Positions 18,457-27,086 of a stretch of DNA of 64,000 nt are shown here, piece after piece. Under the pieces are notes generated by a model. It saw nothing but the letters and a program-made list of their open reading frames with translations. It made no database searches and was not told where the DNA came from. The position numbers were made by a program, and so were the translations under genes. The stretch's first letter is position 1. Each line of letters begins with the position of its first letter. This stretch comes from Corynebacterium heidelbergense (GTDB lineage: Bacteria; Actinomycetota; Actinomycetes; Mycobacteriales; Mycobacteriaceae), in the NCBI RefSeq assembly GCF_028609845.1, contig NZ_CP063191.1, positions 1,984,001 through 2,048,000 on the forward strand. Reading direction: 5' to 3'.

Positions 18457-19595
18457 GCGACGGCCTTTGGTTCGGGCGCGCGGCTTTTGGCGTCCTCAAG
18501 AGGCATCAATGCCGGGACGGCGACCGCCCGCCGCCGACCTGCCCACCGCCGACGATTGCGCCGCGGTCCCCGGCGCCGGACCACTGCGATCATCAAGGGA
18601 GCCCCGACGATGGCCAGCACAACGGACATTTCCAACTCACCCGGGCGCATGACGAACCGCCCGAGCACGTCCGCAACCAGGGCCATCTGCGCCCCCACCA
18701 CCGCGCAGGCGGGCAGCAGACGGGTCAGGGCGGGCCCCGTCGCCCACCGCACCACGTGCGGCGCCGCGAAACCGACGAACAGGACCATCCCCACAGACGC
18801 CGTCGCCGTGCCCGCGAGCACGACAATCGCGACCGCCGCCAAGAGCCGCACCCGGCCAGCGCTCACCCCCAGGCTCGCGGCAGCCTCCTCCCCCATGGCA
18901 ACGAGATCCAGCGGCCTGGCCACCACCGCGGCCAACACGCCCCCGGCCGCCAGGCCCGCCGCGGCCAGTGCGACATCGCCCATGCCCCGGCCCGAGGTGG
19001 AACCCACCGCCCACATCCGCACCCCGTTGAGCGCCGCGCCGGTGTACAAACTCAGCACGTTCATCACCGCCTGGAAGCACAGCATCACTCCAATGCCGAC
19101 AAGCACCATCGTCATGGGCTCCCGCGCCCCCCGGGCCACCAATAGGACCACGGCGGCCGCCAGCGCAGCGCCCGCAAGGGCCAAGCCAGTCCGACCCGCC
19201 GCCGTCGCCGCCCACCCCACGGTCGCCCCTGCGGCCACGGCGCACCCGGCTCCCGCATTAACCCCCAGGATTCCGGGATCCGCCAGGGGATTGCCCGTCC
19301 AGACCTGCGCTATCGCCCCGGCGATCGCCAGCGCAGCACCGACCGCCATCGCCAGCAGGGCCCTGGGCGCGCGCAGCTGCCACACCACATCGTGCAGCGC
19401 GGCGAACTCCCCGGTACTTCCCCGCTGCACCTGCCCCGGCCCAGCCAGCAGCGCCCGCACAACCTCCCCGGCCCCCGCCCCGTGAGAACCGAGGAACAGG
19501 GAGCCGACGGCCGTGGCGACCAGAACTAACCCGGCCAACACCAGCGCTGCAGAGGCGTTCGGGCGGCGCATCTCACCGCGCACAGCTACGCTCAC
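18453..19595 (-). CDS. FecCD-family iron-siderophore permease
   Basis: Second membrane subunit of the importer, 380 residues, very rich in Ala and Val. Motifs: PRALLAMAVGAALAIAGAI, NPLADPGILGVNAGAG and VGFAAPHVVRW (the ATPase-contact loop). The GTG start overlaps the stop of the binding-protein gene by four nt and its stop overlaps the next permease likewise. The C-terminal 40 residues are basic and Arg-rich, longer than in most family members. Confidence 0.92.
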   Translation of the reverse strand: MSVAVRGEMRRPNASAALVLAGLVLVATAVGSLFLGSHGAGAGEVVRALLAGPGQVQRGSTGEFAALHDVVWQLRAPRALLAMAVGAALAIAGAIAQVWTGNPLADPGILGVNAGAGCAVAAGATVGWAATAAGRTGLALAGAALAAAVVLLVARGAREPMTMVLVGIGVMLCFQAVMNVLSLYTGAALNGVRMWAVGSTSGRGMGDVALAAAGLAAGGVLAAVVARPLDLVAMGEEAAASLGVSAGRVRLLAAVAIVVLAGTATASVGMVLFVGFAAPHVVRWATGPALTRLLPACAVVGAQMALVADVLGRFVMRPGELEMSVVLAIVGAPLMIAVVRRRGPRRNRRRWAGRRRAVAVPALMPLEDAKSRAPEPKAVA

Positions 19596-20626
19596 AGGGA
19601 GGATTTCAGCTGCTCAATGGCCCAGGGGATGGTCACCGGGTTGGGCATGCTCATCGCATTCCCCGTGTCCTCCGACAGGAAGCGCACCTTGCCCTGCCGT
19701 ACCACGTCGAGGTTGTTGAAGGTCGGTTCCTTGCGCACGGCATCCACGGCACCCTGGTAGTCCAGGACGAACAGGTAGTCCACGGAGTTGAGCTGATCGT
19801 AGTTCTCCGGGGCGATATCGCGGTAGAAGGTTTTGCCGTCGCCCTCGAGTTCCTTGGGGATGTCAAAGCCGAGGGATTCGATGAAGGCACCGCGACCGTC
19901 GCCGGAGGTGTACAACCCCAACTTGCCCTGGTAGGGCATCACCACCGCGGCCTTTTTGCCCTGTAGTTCGGGGTGGTTCTTACGGAACTCTTCGAAGGCC
20001 TTGTTTGTGCGCCCAATGAGGTCCTCCCCCTTGTCCTTCTTGTCGACGGCCCCAGCAATGGTCTTTACCTGGTCCTGCCACGGGATTTGCCAGTCCTGGG
20101 TGCCCTCGGGTTTAAGGGTGGTGGGCGCGATTTTGTTCAACGAGTCGGCGGCCTGCTTATCCACGGCCTGGTTGACGGCAATGATCTTGGTGGGGTCCGC
20201 CTTGGTGACCTCCTCGATGACCTGCGGGGTGAAGCCGCGGGCCACGTCGTAGATCACACTCGGTTTTTTGTCCCCCAGCAGGTCTTTGGCCCAGGGGCCC
20301 ACACCGGAGGCGTCCACGTCGCCCTTCTGCCCCCATGCGGCGATTGTTACGGGGGCGACGCCAAGAGCCAGGAGCGTGTCAGAATCACCCAGCCCCAGGG
20401 AGGCAACACGCTCGTTGGTGCCCTGGGTGCCGGCCTGGTCCGACCCATCCACGTTCCCCTTAGCGCATCCCGCCGACACCAGCCCGGCGGCCACAATGGT
20501 GGCGGCGAGTGCCTTGAGCCGGGTGCGTCGACCGCGGTGGGACGGCGCGGCACCCGCGGGCGGCGAGTCCGACGACGCTTCGCGGTGGGTTCCACCGTGA
20601 GTTAGGGGAACTAGAGATGTTGTCAT
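19592..20626 (-). CDS. Siderophore-binding lipoprotein of the ABC importer
   Basis: Extracytoplasmic solute-binding protein of the FepB/FhuD class III fold, 344 residues. A lipobox LVSAGC places the lipidated cysteine at residue 54 after an unusually long N-region that ends in RGRRTRLKAL, which could direct Sec or possibly Tat export. Conserved pieces: ERVASLGLGDSDTLLALGV, PEVI-like FTPQVIEEVTKADPTKII and LFVLDYQG. It heads the leftward importer operon. AGAGG precedes the ATG, and its promoter at 20669-20698 is filled by a DtxR-like box. Confidence 0.9.
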   Translation of the reverse strand: MTTSLVPLTHGGTHREASSDSPPAGAAPSHRGRRTRLKALAATIVAAGLVSAGCAKGNVDGSDQAGTQGTNERVASLGLGDSDTLLALGVAPVTIAAWGQKGDVDASGVGPWAKDLLGDKKPSVIYDVARGFTPQVIEEVTKADPTKIIAVNQAVDKQAADSLNKIAPTTLKPEGTQDWQIPWQDQVKTIAGAVDKKDKGEDLIGRTNKAFEEFRKNHPELQGKKAAVVMPYQGKLGLYTSGDGRGAFIESLGFDIPKELEGDGKTFYRDIAPENYDQLNSVDYLFVLDYQGAVDAVRKEPTFNNLDVVRQGKVRFLSEDTGNAMSMPNPVTIPWAIEQLKSSL

Positions 20627-20668
20627 GCGTGCCTCTTTAACGTTGCTACTTAGTTTCGATAAGAGGTG

Positions 20669-20698
20669 AATGTAGCAAGGCTAGCCTATTTAAAGCAA
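20669..20698 (-). promoter_or_regulatory. Promoter of the siderophore importer operon
   Basis: Read on the minus strand: -35 TTGCTT (20693-20698), an 18-bp spacer, -10 TACATT (20669-20674). The start site would be about 35-40 nt before the lipoprotein start codon. The spacer is occupied by the iron box at 20676-20694. Confidence 0.55.
20676..20694 (-). promoter_or_regulatory. DtxR-like box 1 of the importer operon
   Basis: Contains AAGGCTAGCCTA, the core of the DtxR palindrome (AGGTTAGCCTA in the consensus). It lies between the -35 and -10 of the importer promoter. An identical 13-bp core (GCAAGGCTAGCCT) repeats exactly 20 bp further at 20695-20707. Confidence 0.6.
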
Positions 20699-20714
20699 GG
20701 CTAGCCTTACCCAT
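20696..20714 (-). promoter_or_regulatory. DtxR-like box 2 of the importer operon
   Basis: Contains CAAGGCTAGCCTTACC and resembles the DtxR palindrome as well as box 1 does. It overlaps the -35 of the importer promoter. The 20-bp spacing between boxes is close to two helical turns, so two repressor dimers could bind on the same face. Confidence 0.55.
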
Positions 20715-20884
20715 GGGTTCGGCCAGCACACGGACCGAACGGTCACGTACGGCGACGTCCCTAGCGCCGGCTCTCGACCCGACAGAGTCCGACCTCCCTG
20801 ACGCCAGCGGCTGCTCTCACCACCCCGCGAACAGGCCTCGCCCAGCCCGAAGCATCCCGCACCCCATGTCAAATTTGTTTGACT

Positions 20885-20900
20885 GTAAAGCTTCTTTTAC
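20885..20900 (+). promoter_or_regulatory. Inverted repeat upstream of the membrane protein/XRE pair
   Basis: GTAAA at 20885-20889 and TTTAC at 20896-20900 flank six bp, just after a TTTGAC -35-like hexamer. It could be the operator of the adjacent XRE regulator. The short arms make this tentative. Confidence 0.35.
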
Positions 20901-20944
20901 TTAGGCTCGGTTACGACCCACAGGCATCTTTGGAGGAAGGGACC

Positions 20945-21406
20945 ATGCCGAACACCCAGCACCCACCCACCAACTACCGCTATGGCCTCGTCCGCGGCAC
21001 ACGCAACGTGCCAGCGCTGCCTGCAGCCCTTCCCCTCGGCCTTCTGGTTTCGGCGGTGCTGGCGTGTGTGAATCTCGCCGTCACCTCCGACGGGTCCTCA
21101 CCGTGGCTGAGCACGCTAGTTTGGGGCATGGCTGTCACACCCGCCGCTACGGCGTTGGCATGGGTGGCACTTGTGGACCGAGGATCTCTCCCCGGCGCCG
21201 TAGCCAAACCCGAAGAGGCCGTCGAGAGCACGTGGTACGCCTCTGCGGCGTCCGATGCTTTCCACATCCTGCTAGCCGCCACTGGACTCGGCGCATACAT
21301 GGCCATGTTCTGGCATCGCCCTACCATCGCCTTGACGCTCTCCGCCGTGTTCGGAGCCGCCGCTCTGACCTTCGGCATAAGCTACACCGTGCGGAAAGCC
21401 CGCTAG
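20945..21406 (+). CDS. Small membrane protein of unknown function, paired with an XRE regulator
   Basis: Not recognised. 153 residues with four predicted membrane segments: around AALPLGLLVSAVLACVNLA, GMAVTPAATALAWVALV, FHILLAATGLGAYMAMFW and ALTLSAVFGAAALTFGI. The ATG at 20945 has GGAGGAAGGG upstream, much better than an in-frame upstream codon. A likely -35 (TTTGAC at 20878) and a small inverted repeat (20885-20900) precede it. Six nt separate it from a 65-residue XRE-type regulator. Such membrane protein/HTH pairs are common in Gram-positive bacteria and often self-regulated; no function is claimed. Confidence 0.7.
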   Translation: MPNTQHPPTNYRYGLVRGTRNVPALPAALPLGLLVSAVLACVNLAVTSDGSSPWLSTLVWGMAVTPAATALAWVALVDRGSLPGAVAKPEEAVESTWYASAASDAFHILLAATGLGAYMAMFWHRPTIALTLSAVFGAAALTFGISYTVRKAR

Positions 21407-21412
21407 AGGCTC

Positions 21413-21610
21413 ATGAGGAACCGAGTCTCCGAGCTGCGCCGCCAGCACAGGTTTTCGCAGCAGGGATTGGCGGAGCGCCTAGGGGTGACGCGACAGACCG
21501 TCATCTCCATCGAGAAGGGCCGGTTTTGCCCGTCCCTGCCCCTAGCATTTCAAATAGCTGCAGAGTTCCAGCTCCCCATCGAGGACATCTTCTACCCAGA
21601 CCCGCGTTAA
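21413..21610 (+). CDS. XRE-family helix-turn-helix regulator
   Basis: 65-residue DNA-binding protein consisting of little more than one HTH domain: RVSELRRQHRFSQQGLAERLGVTRQTVISIEKGRF, then PSLPLAFQIAAEF and the closing IEDIFYP. This is the compact YgzD-like type found beside small membrane proteins. AGAGG lies directly before the ATG. It should bind its own promoter; the inverted repeat at 20885-20900 is the nearest candidate site. Last gene of the accessory block before the S10 operon. Confidence 0.85.
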   Translation: MRNRVSELRRQHRFSQQGLAERLGVTRQTVISIEKGRFCPSLPLAFQIAAEFQLPIEDIFYPDPR

Positions 21611-21649
21611 CCGGGCGATTGCACCGGCGAGCAGCCACAGACACACCGA

Positions 21650-21692
21650 AACCCCCATTCTCCCGGCAGTACAGCCAGGAGAACCGGGGGTT
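21650..21692 (-). terminator. Terminator hairpin of the S10 operon
   Basis: AACCCCC (21650-21656) pairs with GGGGGTT (21686-21692), and inside it TTCTCC (21658-21663) pairs with GGAGAA (21678-21683), with a small internal bulge. On the minus strand only a short U-rich tail follows (UUUC). It lies between rpsQ and the convergent XRE gene and may serve both. Confidence 0.6.
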
Positions 21693-21763
21693 GTAGGTAT
21701 CGAGAGCGAGCCAGAGCGCCTTCAGCCGTGCCCGGCCATAGAACAGCCTGGCAGGACGGGAAA

Positions 21764-22081
21764 CTACTTGGCCTTCTCCACGATGGTGACCAGGCGGAAG
21801 TGCTTGTCCTTGGACAGCGGCCGGGTCTCCTCGATGCGGACGCGGTCACCCACGCCCGCGATCTCGTTTTCGTCGTGCGCCTTCACGCGGGTGTTGGTAC
21901 GCATGATCTTGCCGTACAGGGCGTGGCGCTTGCGGTCCTCGAGCTCAACCACGATGGTCTTGCTCATCTTGTCGGACACCACGTAGCCGGTGCGGACCTT
22001 GCGGGCACCCTTCGTGCGCGCCGCAGCGGCCTCGGCCTTGGTCTTTGGTTGGTTCACAGTTGCTCCGTTTACGTCGCTCAT
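21764..22081 (-). CDS. rpsQ: 30S ribosomal protein S17
   Basis: Primary 16S rRNA-binding protein. 105 residues, including an N-terminal extension of about 25 residues typical of actinobacteria, then [39 protein letters not shown]. Its ATG overlaps the rpmC stop by four nt. It is the last gene of the S10 operon; rplN, its usual successor, lies 12 kb further on. Confidence 0.96.
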   Translation of the reverse strand: MSDVNGATVNQPKTKAEAAAARTKGARKVRTGYVVSDKMSKTIVVELEDRKRHALYGKIMRTNTRVKAHDENEIAGVGDRVRIEETRPLSKDKHFRLVTIVEKAK

Positions 22082-22311
22082 GCAGCGTCACCACCCGGGC
22101 TCGTAGAAAGTCCGAGCTCGCGCTCGCGCAGGACGGTGTAGATACGGGCGATGTCCTTCTTGACCACGCCCAGTCGACGGTTATTGCTCAGCTGGCCGGT
22201 GGCCATCTGGAAGCGGAGGTTGAACAGCTCCTCCTTGGACTCGCTCAGACGAGCGGTGAGCTCGTCATTGCTGAGGTCGCGGAGTTCGTGTGCCGGAGTT
22301 CCGGTAGCCAT
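22078..22311 (-). CDS. rpmC: 50S ribosomal protein L29
   Basis: Tunnel-exit protein of the large subunit, 77 residues. Conserved pieces are [24 protein letters not shown] (here [19 protein letters not shown]) and [15 protein letters not shown]. Its start abuts the rplP stop codon and its stop overlaps the rpsQ start, so it is fully embedded in the operon. Confidence 0.96.
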   Translation of the reverse strand: MATGTPAHELRDLSNDELTARLSESKEELFNLRFQMATGQLSNNRRLGVVKKDIARIYTVLRERELGLSTSPGGDAA

Positions 22312-22728
22312 TTAGAACTGATCCTCCTTCTTCACGATGCGGACCTTGCAGGGCAGCTTGTTGCCCGCACGGCGCAGGGCCTCCAAGGCCATCGCCTCGT
22401 TCGGGTAGGAAATCTCGAACAAGATGCGGCCCGGCTTGACGTTGGCCACCCACTTCTCCACGGGGCCCTTACCGGAACCCATGCGCACGCCGAGCGGCTT
22501 CTGGGTCAGGGGACGATCCGGGAAGATGTTGATCCACACCTTGCCGCCGCGCTTGACGTGGCGGTTGATGGCGATACGAGCGGACTCGATCTGACGGTTG
22601 GTGATGTAGGTCGGCTCCAGGGCCTGCAGGCCGTAGTCGCCGAACGTCACGCGGTTGCCACCCTTGGACACGCCACGACGGGTCGGGCGGTGCTGGCGGC
22701 GGTACTTAACGCGCTTCGGGATAAGCAT
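22312..22728 (-). CDS. rplP: 50S ribosomal protein L16
   Basis: Large-subunit protein near the A-site tRNA and 5S rRNA, 138 residues. Motifs: [15 protein letters not shown] at the start, [24 protein letters not shown] (here [15 protein letters not shown]), [14 protein letters not shown] and [12 protein letters not shown]. Six nt after the rpsC stop. Confidence 0.97.
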   Translation of the reverse strand: MLIPKRVKYRRQHRPTRRGVSKGGNRVTFGDYGLQALEPTYITNRQIESARIAINRHVKRGGKVWINIFPDRPLTQKPLGVRMGSGKGPVEKWVANVKPGRILFEISYPNEAMALEALRRAGNKLPCKVRIVKKEDQF

Positions 22729-22734
22729 TAGTTC

Positions 22735-23481
22735 TTAGCCCTCCTGCTTCTGCTCAGCGCGCTGGCGGCGGGCACCACCGCGGCGCGGGCGCTCGCGGCG
22801 GCCGCCACGGGACTGGCGGTCATCGCGGGCGTTCATCAGGGACTCACGGCGGCCACCGACAACGTCACCCTTGTAGATCCACACCTTCACGCCAATGCGG
22901 CCGAAGGTGGTGTGGGCCTCGTAGGTGCCGTAGTCGATCTCGGCGCGTAGGGTGTGCAGCGGGACGCGACCCTCGTGGTAGCGCTCGGTGCGACCCATCT
23001 CGGCACCGCCCAGGCGGCCAGAGCACACAACCTTGATGCCCTTGACCTGCGGCTGGCGCATAGCGCCCTGGATGGCCTTGCGCATGGCGCGACGGAAGGC
23101 GACGCGGTTCGTCAACTGCTCAGCGATGGACTGGGCCACCAACTGGGCGTTCGCGTCGATGTTCTTCACCTCGAGGATGTTGAGCTGAACCTGCTTACCG
23201 GTCAGCTTCTCCAGGGCACCGCGGATGCGGTCGGCCTCGGAACCCCGGCGCCCGATGACAATGCCCGGGCGGGCGGTGTGAATGTCGACGCGGACACGGT
23301 CGTGGGTGCGCTCGATGACAACATCGGCGATACCGGCCCGATCCAGGCCCTTGGACAGGAACTCCCGGATCTTGATGTCCTCGGCGAGGTAATCGGCGTA
23401 CTGCTTATCGGCGTACCAGCGGGAGCGCCACTCGGACGTGATGCCCAGCCGGAGGCCGTGGGGATGGATTTTCTGGCCCAC
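22735..23481 (-). CDS. rpsC: 30S ribosomal protein S3
   Basis: Small-subunit head protein at the mRNA entry channel, 248 residues. KH domain with [15 protein letters not shown] near residue 75, then conserved [31 protein letters not shown] and the [19 protein letters not shown] segment. The C-terminal 35 residues are Arg/Gln-rich. GTG start that shares one base with the rplV stop. Confidence 0.97.
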   Translation of the reverse strand: MGQKIHPHGLRLGITSEWRSRWYADKQYADYLAEDIKIREFLSKGLDRAGIADVVIERTHDRVRVDIHTARPGIVIGRRGSEADRIRGALEKLTGKQVQLNILEVKNIDANAQLVAQSIAEQLTNRVAFRRAMRKAIQGAMRQPQVKGIKVVCSGRLGGAEMGRTERYHEGRVPLHTLRAEIDYGTYEAHTTFGRIGVKVWIYKGDVVGGRRESLMNARDDRQSRGGRRERPRRGGARRQRAEQKQEG

Positions 23482-23843
23482 TACTGAGCACTTCCCTTCT
23501 GGCTCTCGACGACCACGGTGATGTGGCTGGTGCGCTTGCGGACGTGGAAGGCACGACCCTGAGCGCGGGGACGGAAGCGGCGCATCGTCGGACCCTCGTC
23601 AGCGTAAGCTGCGCTCACCACGAGGGTGCGGGGGTCCAGGCCGAAATTGTTCTCGGCGTTGGCCGCTGCGGAGGCGACTACCTTGCTCACCGGCTCGGAA
23701 GCAGCCTGCGGGGCGTACTTCAGGATGGCGAGGGCGTCCTCCACGGACTTGCCCCGGATCGTGTCGATGACACGGCGGGCCTTCATCGGCGTCACACGCA
23801 CGTAGCGTGCGGTGGCGCGAGCGGAGTTAATGGTCTCAGTCAT
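23481..23843 (-). CDS. rplV: 50S ribosomal protein L22
   Basis: Exit-tunnel protein of the large subunit, 120 residues. Conserved: [42 protein letters not shown], and the C-terminal tunnel region RGRAFH-type ([16 protein letters not shown]). Overlaps rpsC by one nt; starts three nt after rpsS. Confidence 0.97.
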   Translation of the reverse strand: MTETINSARATARYVRVTPMKARRVIDTIRGKSVEDALAILKYAPQAASEPVSKVVASAAANAENNFGLDPRTLVVSAAYADEGPTMRRFRPRAQGRAFHVRKRTSHITVVVESQKGSAQ

Positions 23844-23846
23844 GTT

Positions 23847-24125
23847 CTATCGACGACCCTTCTTGTCGTCCTTGACGTGACCCTTAAAGGTCTTCGTCGG
23901 TGCGAATTCGCCCAGCTTGTGTCCCACCATCGAGTCGTCGATGAAGACGGGAACATGCTTGCGGCCATCGTGCACAGCAAAGGTGTGCCCAATGAAATCC
24001 GGGAGAATGGTCGAGCGACGGGACCAGGTCTTGATGACCTGCTTGGTGCCCTTTTCGTTCTGCGCGTCCACCTTCGCTAGGAGGTGCTCGTCGACGAATG
24101 GGCCCTTCTTCAGGCTGCGTGGCAT
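23847..24125 (-). CDS. rpsS: 30S ribosomal protein S19
   Basis: Small-subunit head protein, 92 residues. Conserved [43 protein letters not shown] and [15 protein letters not shown]. Lies 16 nt after rplB in the operon. Confidence 0.97.
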   Translation of the reverse strand: MPRSLKKGPFVDEHLLAKVDAQNEKGTKQVIKTWSRRSTILPDFIGHTFAVHDGRKHVPVFIDDSMVGHKLGEFAPTKTFKGHVKDDKKGRR

Positions 24126-24141
24126 TCTCTACTACCTCCTC

Positions 24142-24984
24142 TTAGCGCTTCTTGTTCTTGTTGGTGCGGCGACGGCGGACGATCATCCGGTCGCTCGGGC
24201 GGTTGGGCTTGCGGGTGCGGCCCTCAGGCTGGCCCCACGGGGAAACCGGGTGACGACCACCGGAGGTCTTACCCTCACCACCACCGTGCGGGTGGTCCAC
24301 GGGGTTCATGACCACACCGCGCACCGTCGGGCGAACGCCCTTCCAGCGCATCCGGCCGGCCTTGCCCCAGCGGATGTTGATCTGGTCGGCGTTGCCGACC
24401 TCACCCACGGTGGCGCGGCAACGGATGTCCACGCGGCGGATCTCGGAGGAGGGCATACGCAGGATGGCGTACTTGCCTTCCTTACCCAACAACTGGATGG
24501 ACATTCCGGCAGAGCGGGCCAGCTTGGCGCCGCCGCCCGGCTTCAGCTCCACGGCGTGGATTGTCGTACCGGTGGGGATGTTGCGCAGCGGCAGGTTGTT
24601 GCCCACCTTGATGTCGGCCTCGGCGCCGGACTCGAGCAGGGCACCCTGCTGCAGGCCGCGGGGGGCGATGATATAGCGCTTCTCGCCGTCCCGGTAGTGC
24701 AGCAAAGCGATGTTGGCGGTGCGGTTCGGGTCGTACTCGATGTGAGCGACCTTCGCCACGATGCCGTCTTTGTCATTGCGACGGAAATCGATAACGCGGT
24801 AGCGGCGCTTGTGGCCGCCACCCTTGTGACGGGTGGTGATGTGGCCGTGAACGTTACGGCCGCCGCTCTTCGGCAACGGGCGCAGCAGAGACTTCTCGGG
24901 CGTCGAACGAGTGATCTCGTCGAACTTGGAGACGGAGCTCTGGCGGCGACCCGGCGTAGTCGGCTTGTACTTGCGAATAGCCAT
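24142..24984 (-). CDS. rplB: 50S ribosomal protein L2
   Basis: Large-subunit core protein needed for peptidyltransferase assembly, 280 residues. Conserved: [46 protein letters not shown], the [18 protein letters not shown] segment, and [19 protein letters not shown] containing the histidine near the active centre. Confidence 0.98.
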   Translation of the reverse strand: MAIRKYKPTTPGRRQSSVSKFDEITRSTPEKSLLRPLPKSGGRNVHGHITTRHKGGGHKRRYRVIDFRRNDKDGIVAKVAHIEYDPNRTANIALLHYRDGEKRYIIAPRGLQQGALLESGAEADIKVGNNLPLRNIPTGTTIHAVELKPGGGAKLARSAGMSIQLLGKEGKYAILRMPSSEIRRVDIRCRATVGEVGNADQINIRWGKAGRMRWKGVRPTVRGVVMNPVDHPHGGGEGKTSGGRHPVSPWGQPEGRTRKPNRPSDRMIVRRRRTNKNKKR

Positions 24985-25025
24985 ACTTGTGCTTCCTTAT
25001 TACCTCTCGGTTTTCACCGTCCGCA

Positions 25026-25331
25026 CTAGGCGGCGGTACCACCAAAGATGTCGATCGGATCGCTGCCGGCGACCAGGGTCACCATGGCGCGCTTCGTTGC
25101 CTTACGCTGGCCGTAACCGGAGCGAGAGCGCTTGCGCTTGCCCTCCCGGTTGACGGTGTTCACGCTGGCCACCTTCACGCCAAAGATCTGCTCGACGGCA
25201 ATCTTGATCTGGGTCTTGTTGGAGTTCGGGTTCACCAGGAACGTGTAGACGTTCTGCTCCATCAGGCCGTAGGACTTTTCAGACACAACCGGAGCGATGA
25301 TGATGTCGCGGGGATCGGCGATGGTGCTCAC
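25026..25331 (-). CDS. rplW: 50S ribosomal protein L23
   Basis: Exit-tunnel protein and docking site for signal recognition particle and trigger factor, 101 residues. Conserved: [50 protein letters not shown]. Its ATG overlaps the rplD stop by four nt. Confidence 0.97.
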   Translation of the reverse strand: MSTIADPRDIIIAPVVSEKSYGLMEQNVYTFLVNPNSNKTQIKIAVEQIFGVKVASVNTVNREGKRKRSRSGYGQRKATKRAMVTLVAGSDPIDIFGGTAA

Positions 25332-26062
25332 AGTGCCTCCTCCTTCTGGGTTTCAGCCGGGGCGGCTGCGGATTCGGCGCCGGTAGCGGGAACGCTGTGG
25401 TCCGTGGCGTCCACAACATCCTTCTTGCTCCGGTCGGCGAAATCGATGAATGCCTTCAGCGCCTCTACGGAGAACACCACGTCGTCGGCGTTGAGCACGT
25501 CGTAGGTGTTCAGCTGATCGAACACCAGGTAGTGCACGTTCGGCAGGTTGTTGATGGACTTGCGCGCAGTGATGTCCTCGCGGGTCAGCACCACCAACTG
25601 GCGCTTGCGGTTGCTCAGGCGCTCCAGGAAGGCGCGGGCGGCCTTGGTGGAGGGTACCTGGCCGGGGACCAGCTCTTCCACGACATGGATCCGTGCGTGA
25701 CGGGCCCGGTCGGTAAGGGCACCGCGCAGAGCGGCGGCCTTCATCTTCTTCGGGGTCCGCTGGGAGTAGTCGCGGGGTTGCGGCCCGTGGACAATGCCAC
25801 CGCCGGTGAAGTGCGGCGCGCGGATGGAACCCTGACGGGCCCGGCCGGTCCCCTTCTGGCGGAAGGGCTTGCGGCCACCGCCGCGGACCTGGCCGCGGGT
25901 CTTCGTGGCGTGCGTGCCCTGGCGCTTGGCTGCCAACTGCGCATTGACTACCTGGTGCATGAGAGCAATGCTGGCTTCCTTATCGAAGATGGAAGCGGGC
26001 AGCTCTACGGTGCCGTTGGTTGCGCCGTCGGCGGTATGGACATCGAGCGTGAGGTTACTCAT
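25328..26062 (-). CDS. rplD: 50S ribosomal protein L4
   Basis: Large-subunit protein lining the exit tunnel, 244 residues; in some bacteria it also autoregulates the S10 operon. Conserved: [47 protein letters not shown]-type and [12 protein letters not shown]. The last 30 residues are an Ala/Glu-rich tail. Overlaps rplC and rplW by ATGA junctions. Confidence 0.97.
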   Translation of the reverse strand: MSNLTLDVHTADGATNGTVELPASIFDKEASIALMHQVVNAQLAAKRQGTHATKTRGQVRGGGRKPFRQKGTGRARQGSIRAPHFTGGGIVHGPQPRDYSQRTPKKMKAAALRGALTDRARHARIHVVEELVPGQVPSTKAARAFLERLSNRKRQLVVLTREDITARKSINNLPNVHYLVFDQLNTYDVLNADDVVFSVEALKAFIDFADRSKKDVVDATDHSVPATGAESAAAPAETQKEEAL

Positions 26063-26715
26063 GCGTGTGCACCACCCTTCACTGCGGTCTTGACGACGAC
26101 GATGCCGCCGTTATTGCCGGGGATGGCCCCCTTGATCAGCAGCAGGTTGGATTCTGCGTCGATCTTGGCGACCTTCAGGTTCTGGAGGGTCACCTTGTTG
26201 CTGCCCATGCGGCCTGCCATGCGCTTGCCTTTGAACACACGTCCGGGGGTAGCGGCCTGGCCGATGGAGCCAACGCGGCGGTGGGCGGCCTGGTTACCGT
26301 GCCCGGCACCCTGGCCGGCGAAGCCGTGGCGCTTCATGCCACCGGCGTAACCCTTGCCCTTGGAAATGCCCGTGACGTCCACGAACTTCACATCGTTGAA
26401 GATGTCCACGGTGATGTCCTGGCCCACCTGGTAGCCGGAGGCGTCCTCCAGGCGGATCTCGGCCACGTGGCGGCGCGGGGTGACCCCGGCCTTCTTGAAG
26501 TGGCCCGTCGCCGGCTTGTTGACCTTGCGGGGGTCAATCTCGCCGTAGGCGATCTGGACGGCTTCATAGCCATCGGTTTCGTTGGTGCGCACCTGGGTGA
26601 CCACGCACGGCCCAGCTTCCACGACGGTGACCGGAACGACCCGGTTGTCCTCGTCGAAGATCTGGGTCATGCCGAGCTTCTTGCCCAGGATGCCCTTGAT
26701 CTCAGTTTCACTCAT
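26059..26715 (-). CDS. rplC: 50S ribosomal protein L3
   Basis: Early-assembly large-subunit protein close to the peptidyltransferase centre, 218 residues. Conserved: [50 protein letters not shown], and [20 protein letters not shown]. Second gene of the S10 operon, 65 nt after rpsJ, with GGAG upstream of the start. Confidence 0.97.
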   Translation of the reverse strand: MSETEIKGILGKKLGMTQIFDEDNRVVPVTVVEAGPCVVTQVRTNETDGYEAVQIAYGEIDPRKVNKPATGHFKKAGVTPRRHVAEIRLEDASGYQVGQDITVDIFNDVKFVDVTGISKGKGYAGGMKRHGFAGQGAGHGNQAAHRRVGSIGQAATPGRVFKGKRMAGRMGSNKVTLQNLKVAKIDAESNLLLIKGAIPGNNGGIVVVKTAVKGGAHA

Positions 26716-26780
26716 TCTTTGTTCTCCGCTGCCTCGAGTGCCTTAGGCCTCAAGTGCTGTGTTGATTCTCGGCCCTGGGC

Positions 26781-27086
26781 TTACTGAATGTTGACGTCGA
26801 CGCTCGCCGGCAGGTCGATGCGCATAAGCGCGTCCACCGTCTTCGGCGTGGGGTCGAGGATGTCGATCAGACGCTTGTGGGTGCGCATCTCGAAGTGCTC
26901 GCGCGAGTCCTTGTACTTGTGGGGCGAACGGATGACGCAGTACACGTTCTTTTCGGTGGGCAACGGCACGGGACCGACGACGCGGGCACCGGTACGAGTC
27001 ACCGTCTCGACGATCTTCTTCGCGGAAGCGTCGATTGCCTCATGGTCGTAGGCCTTGAGCCTGATGCGGATCTTCTGTCCCGCCAC
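26781..27086 (-). CDS. rpsJ: 30S ribosomal protein S10
   Basis: Small-subunit head protein and NusE partner of NusG/NusB in antitermination, 101 residues. Conserved: [55 protein letters not shown]. First gene of the rpsJ-rpsQ operon. Confidence 0.98.
   Translation of the reverse strand: MAGQKIRIRLKAYDHEAIDASAKKIVETVTRTGARVVGPVPLPTEKNVYCVIRSPHKYKDSREHFEMRTHKRLIDILDPTPKTVDALMRIDLPASVDVNIQ

Noticed and set aside
17743..19485. A 580-codon plus-strand frame opposite the two FecCD permeases
   Set aside because: The permeases have clear motifs and coupled GTGA junctions; this frame is a Pro/Ala/Thr-rich shadow.
9707..21763. Siderophore block as a mobile genetic element
   Set aside because: No integrase, transposase, tRNA target or direct repeats at its borders; composition is like the flanks as far as can be judged by eye.
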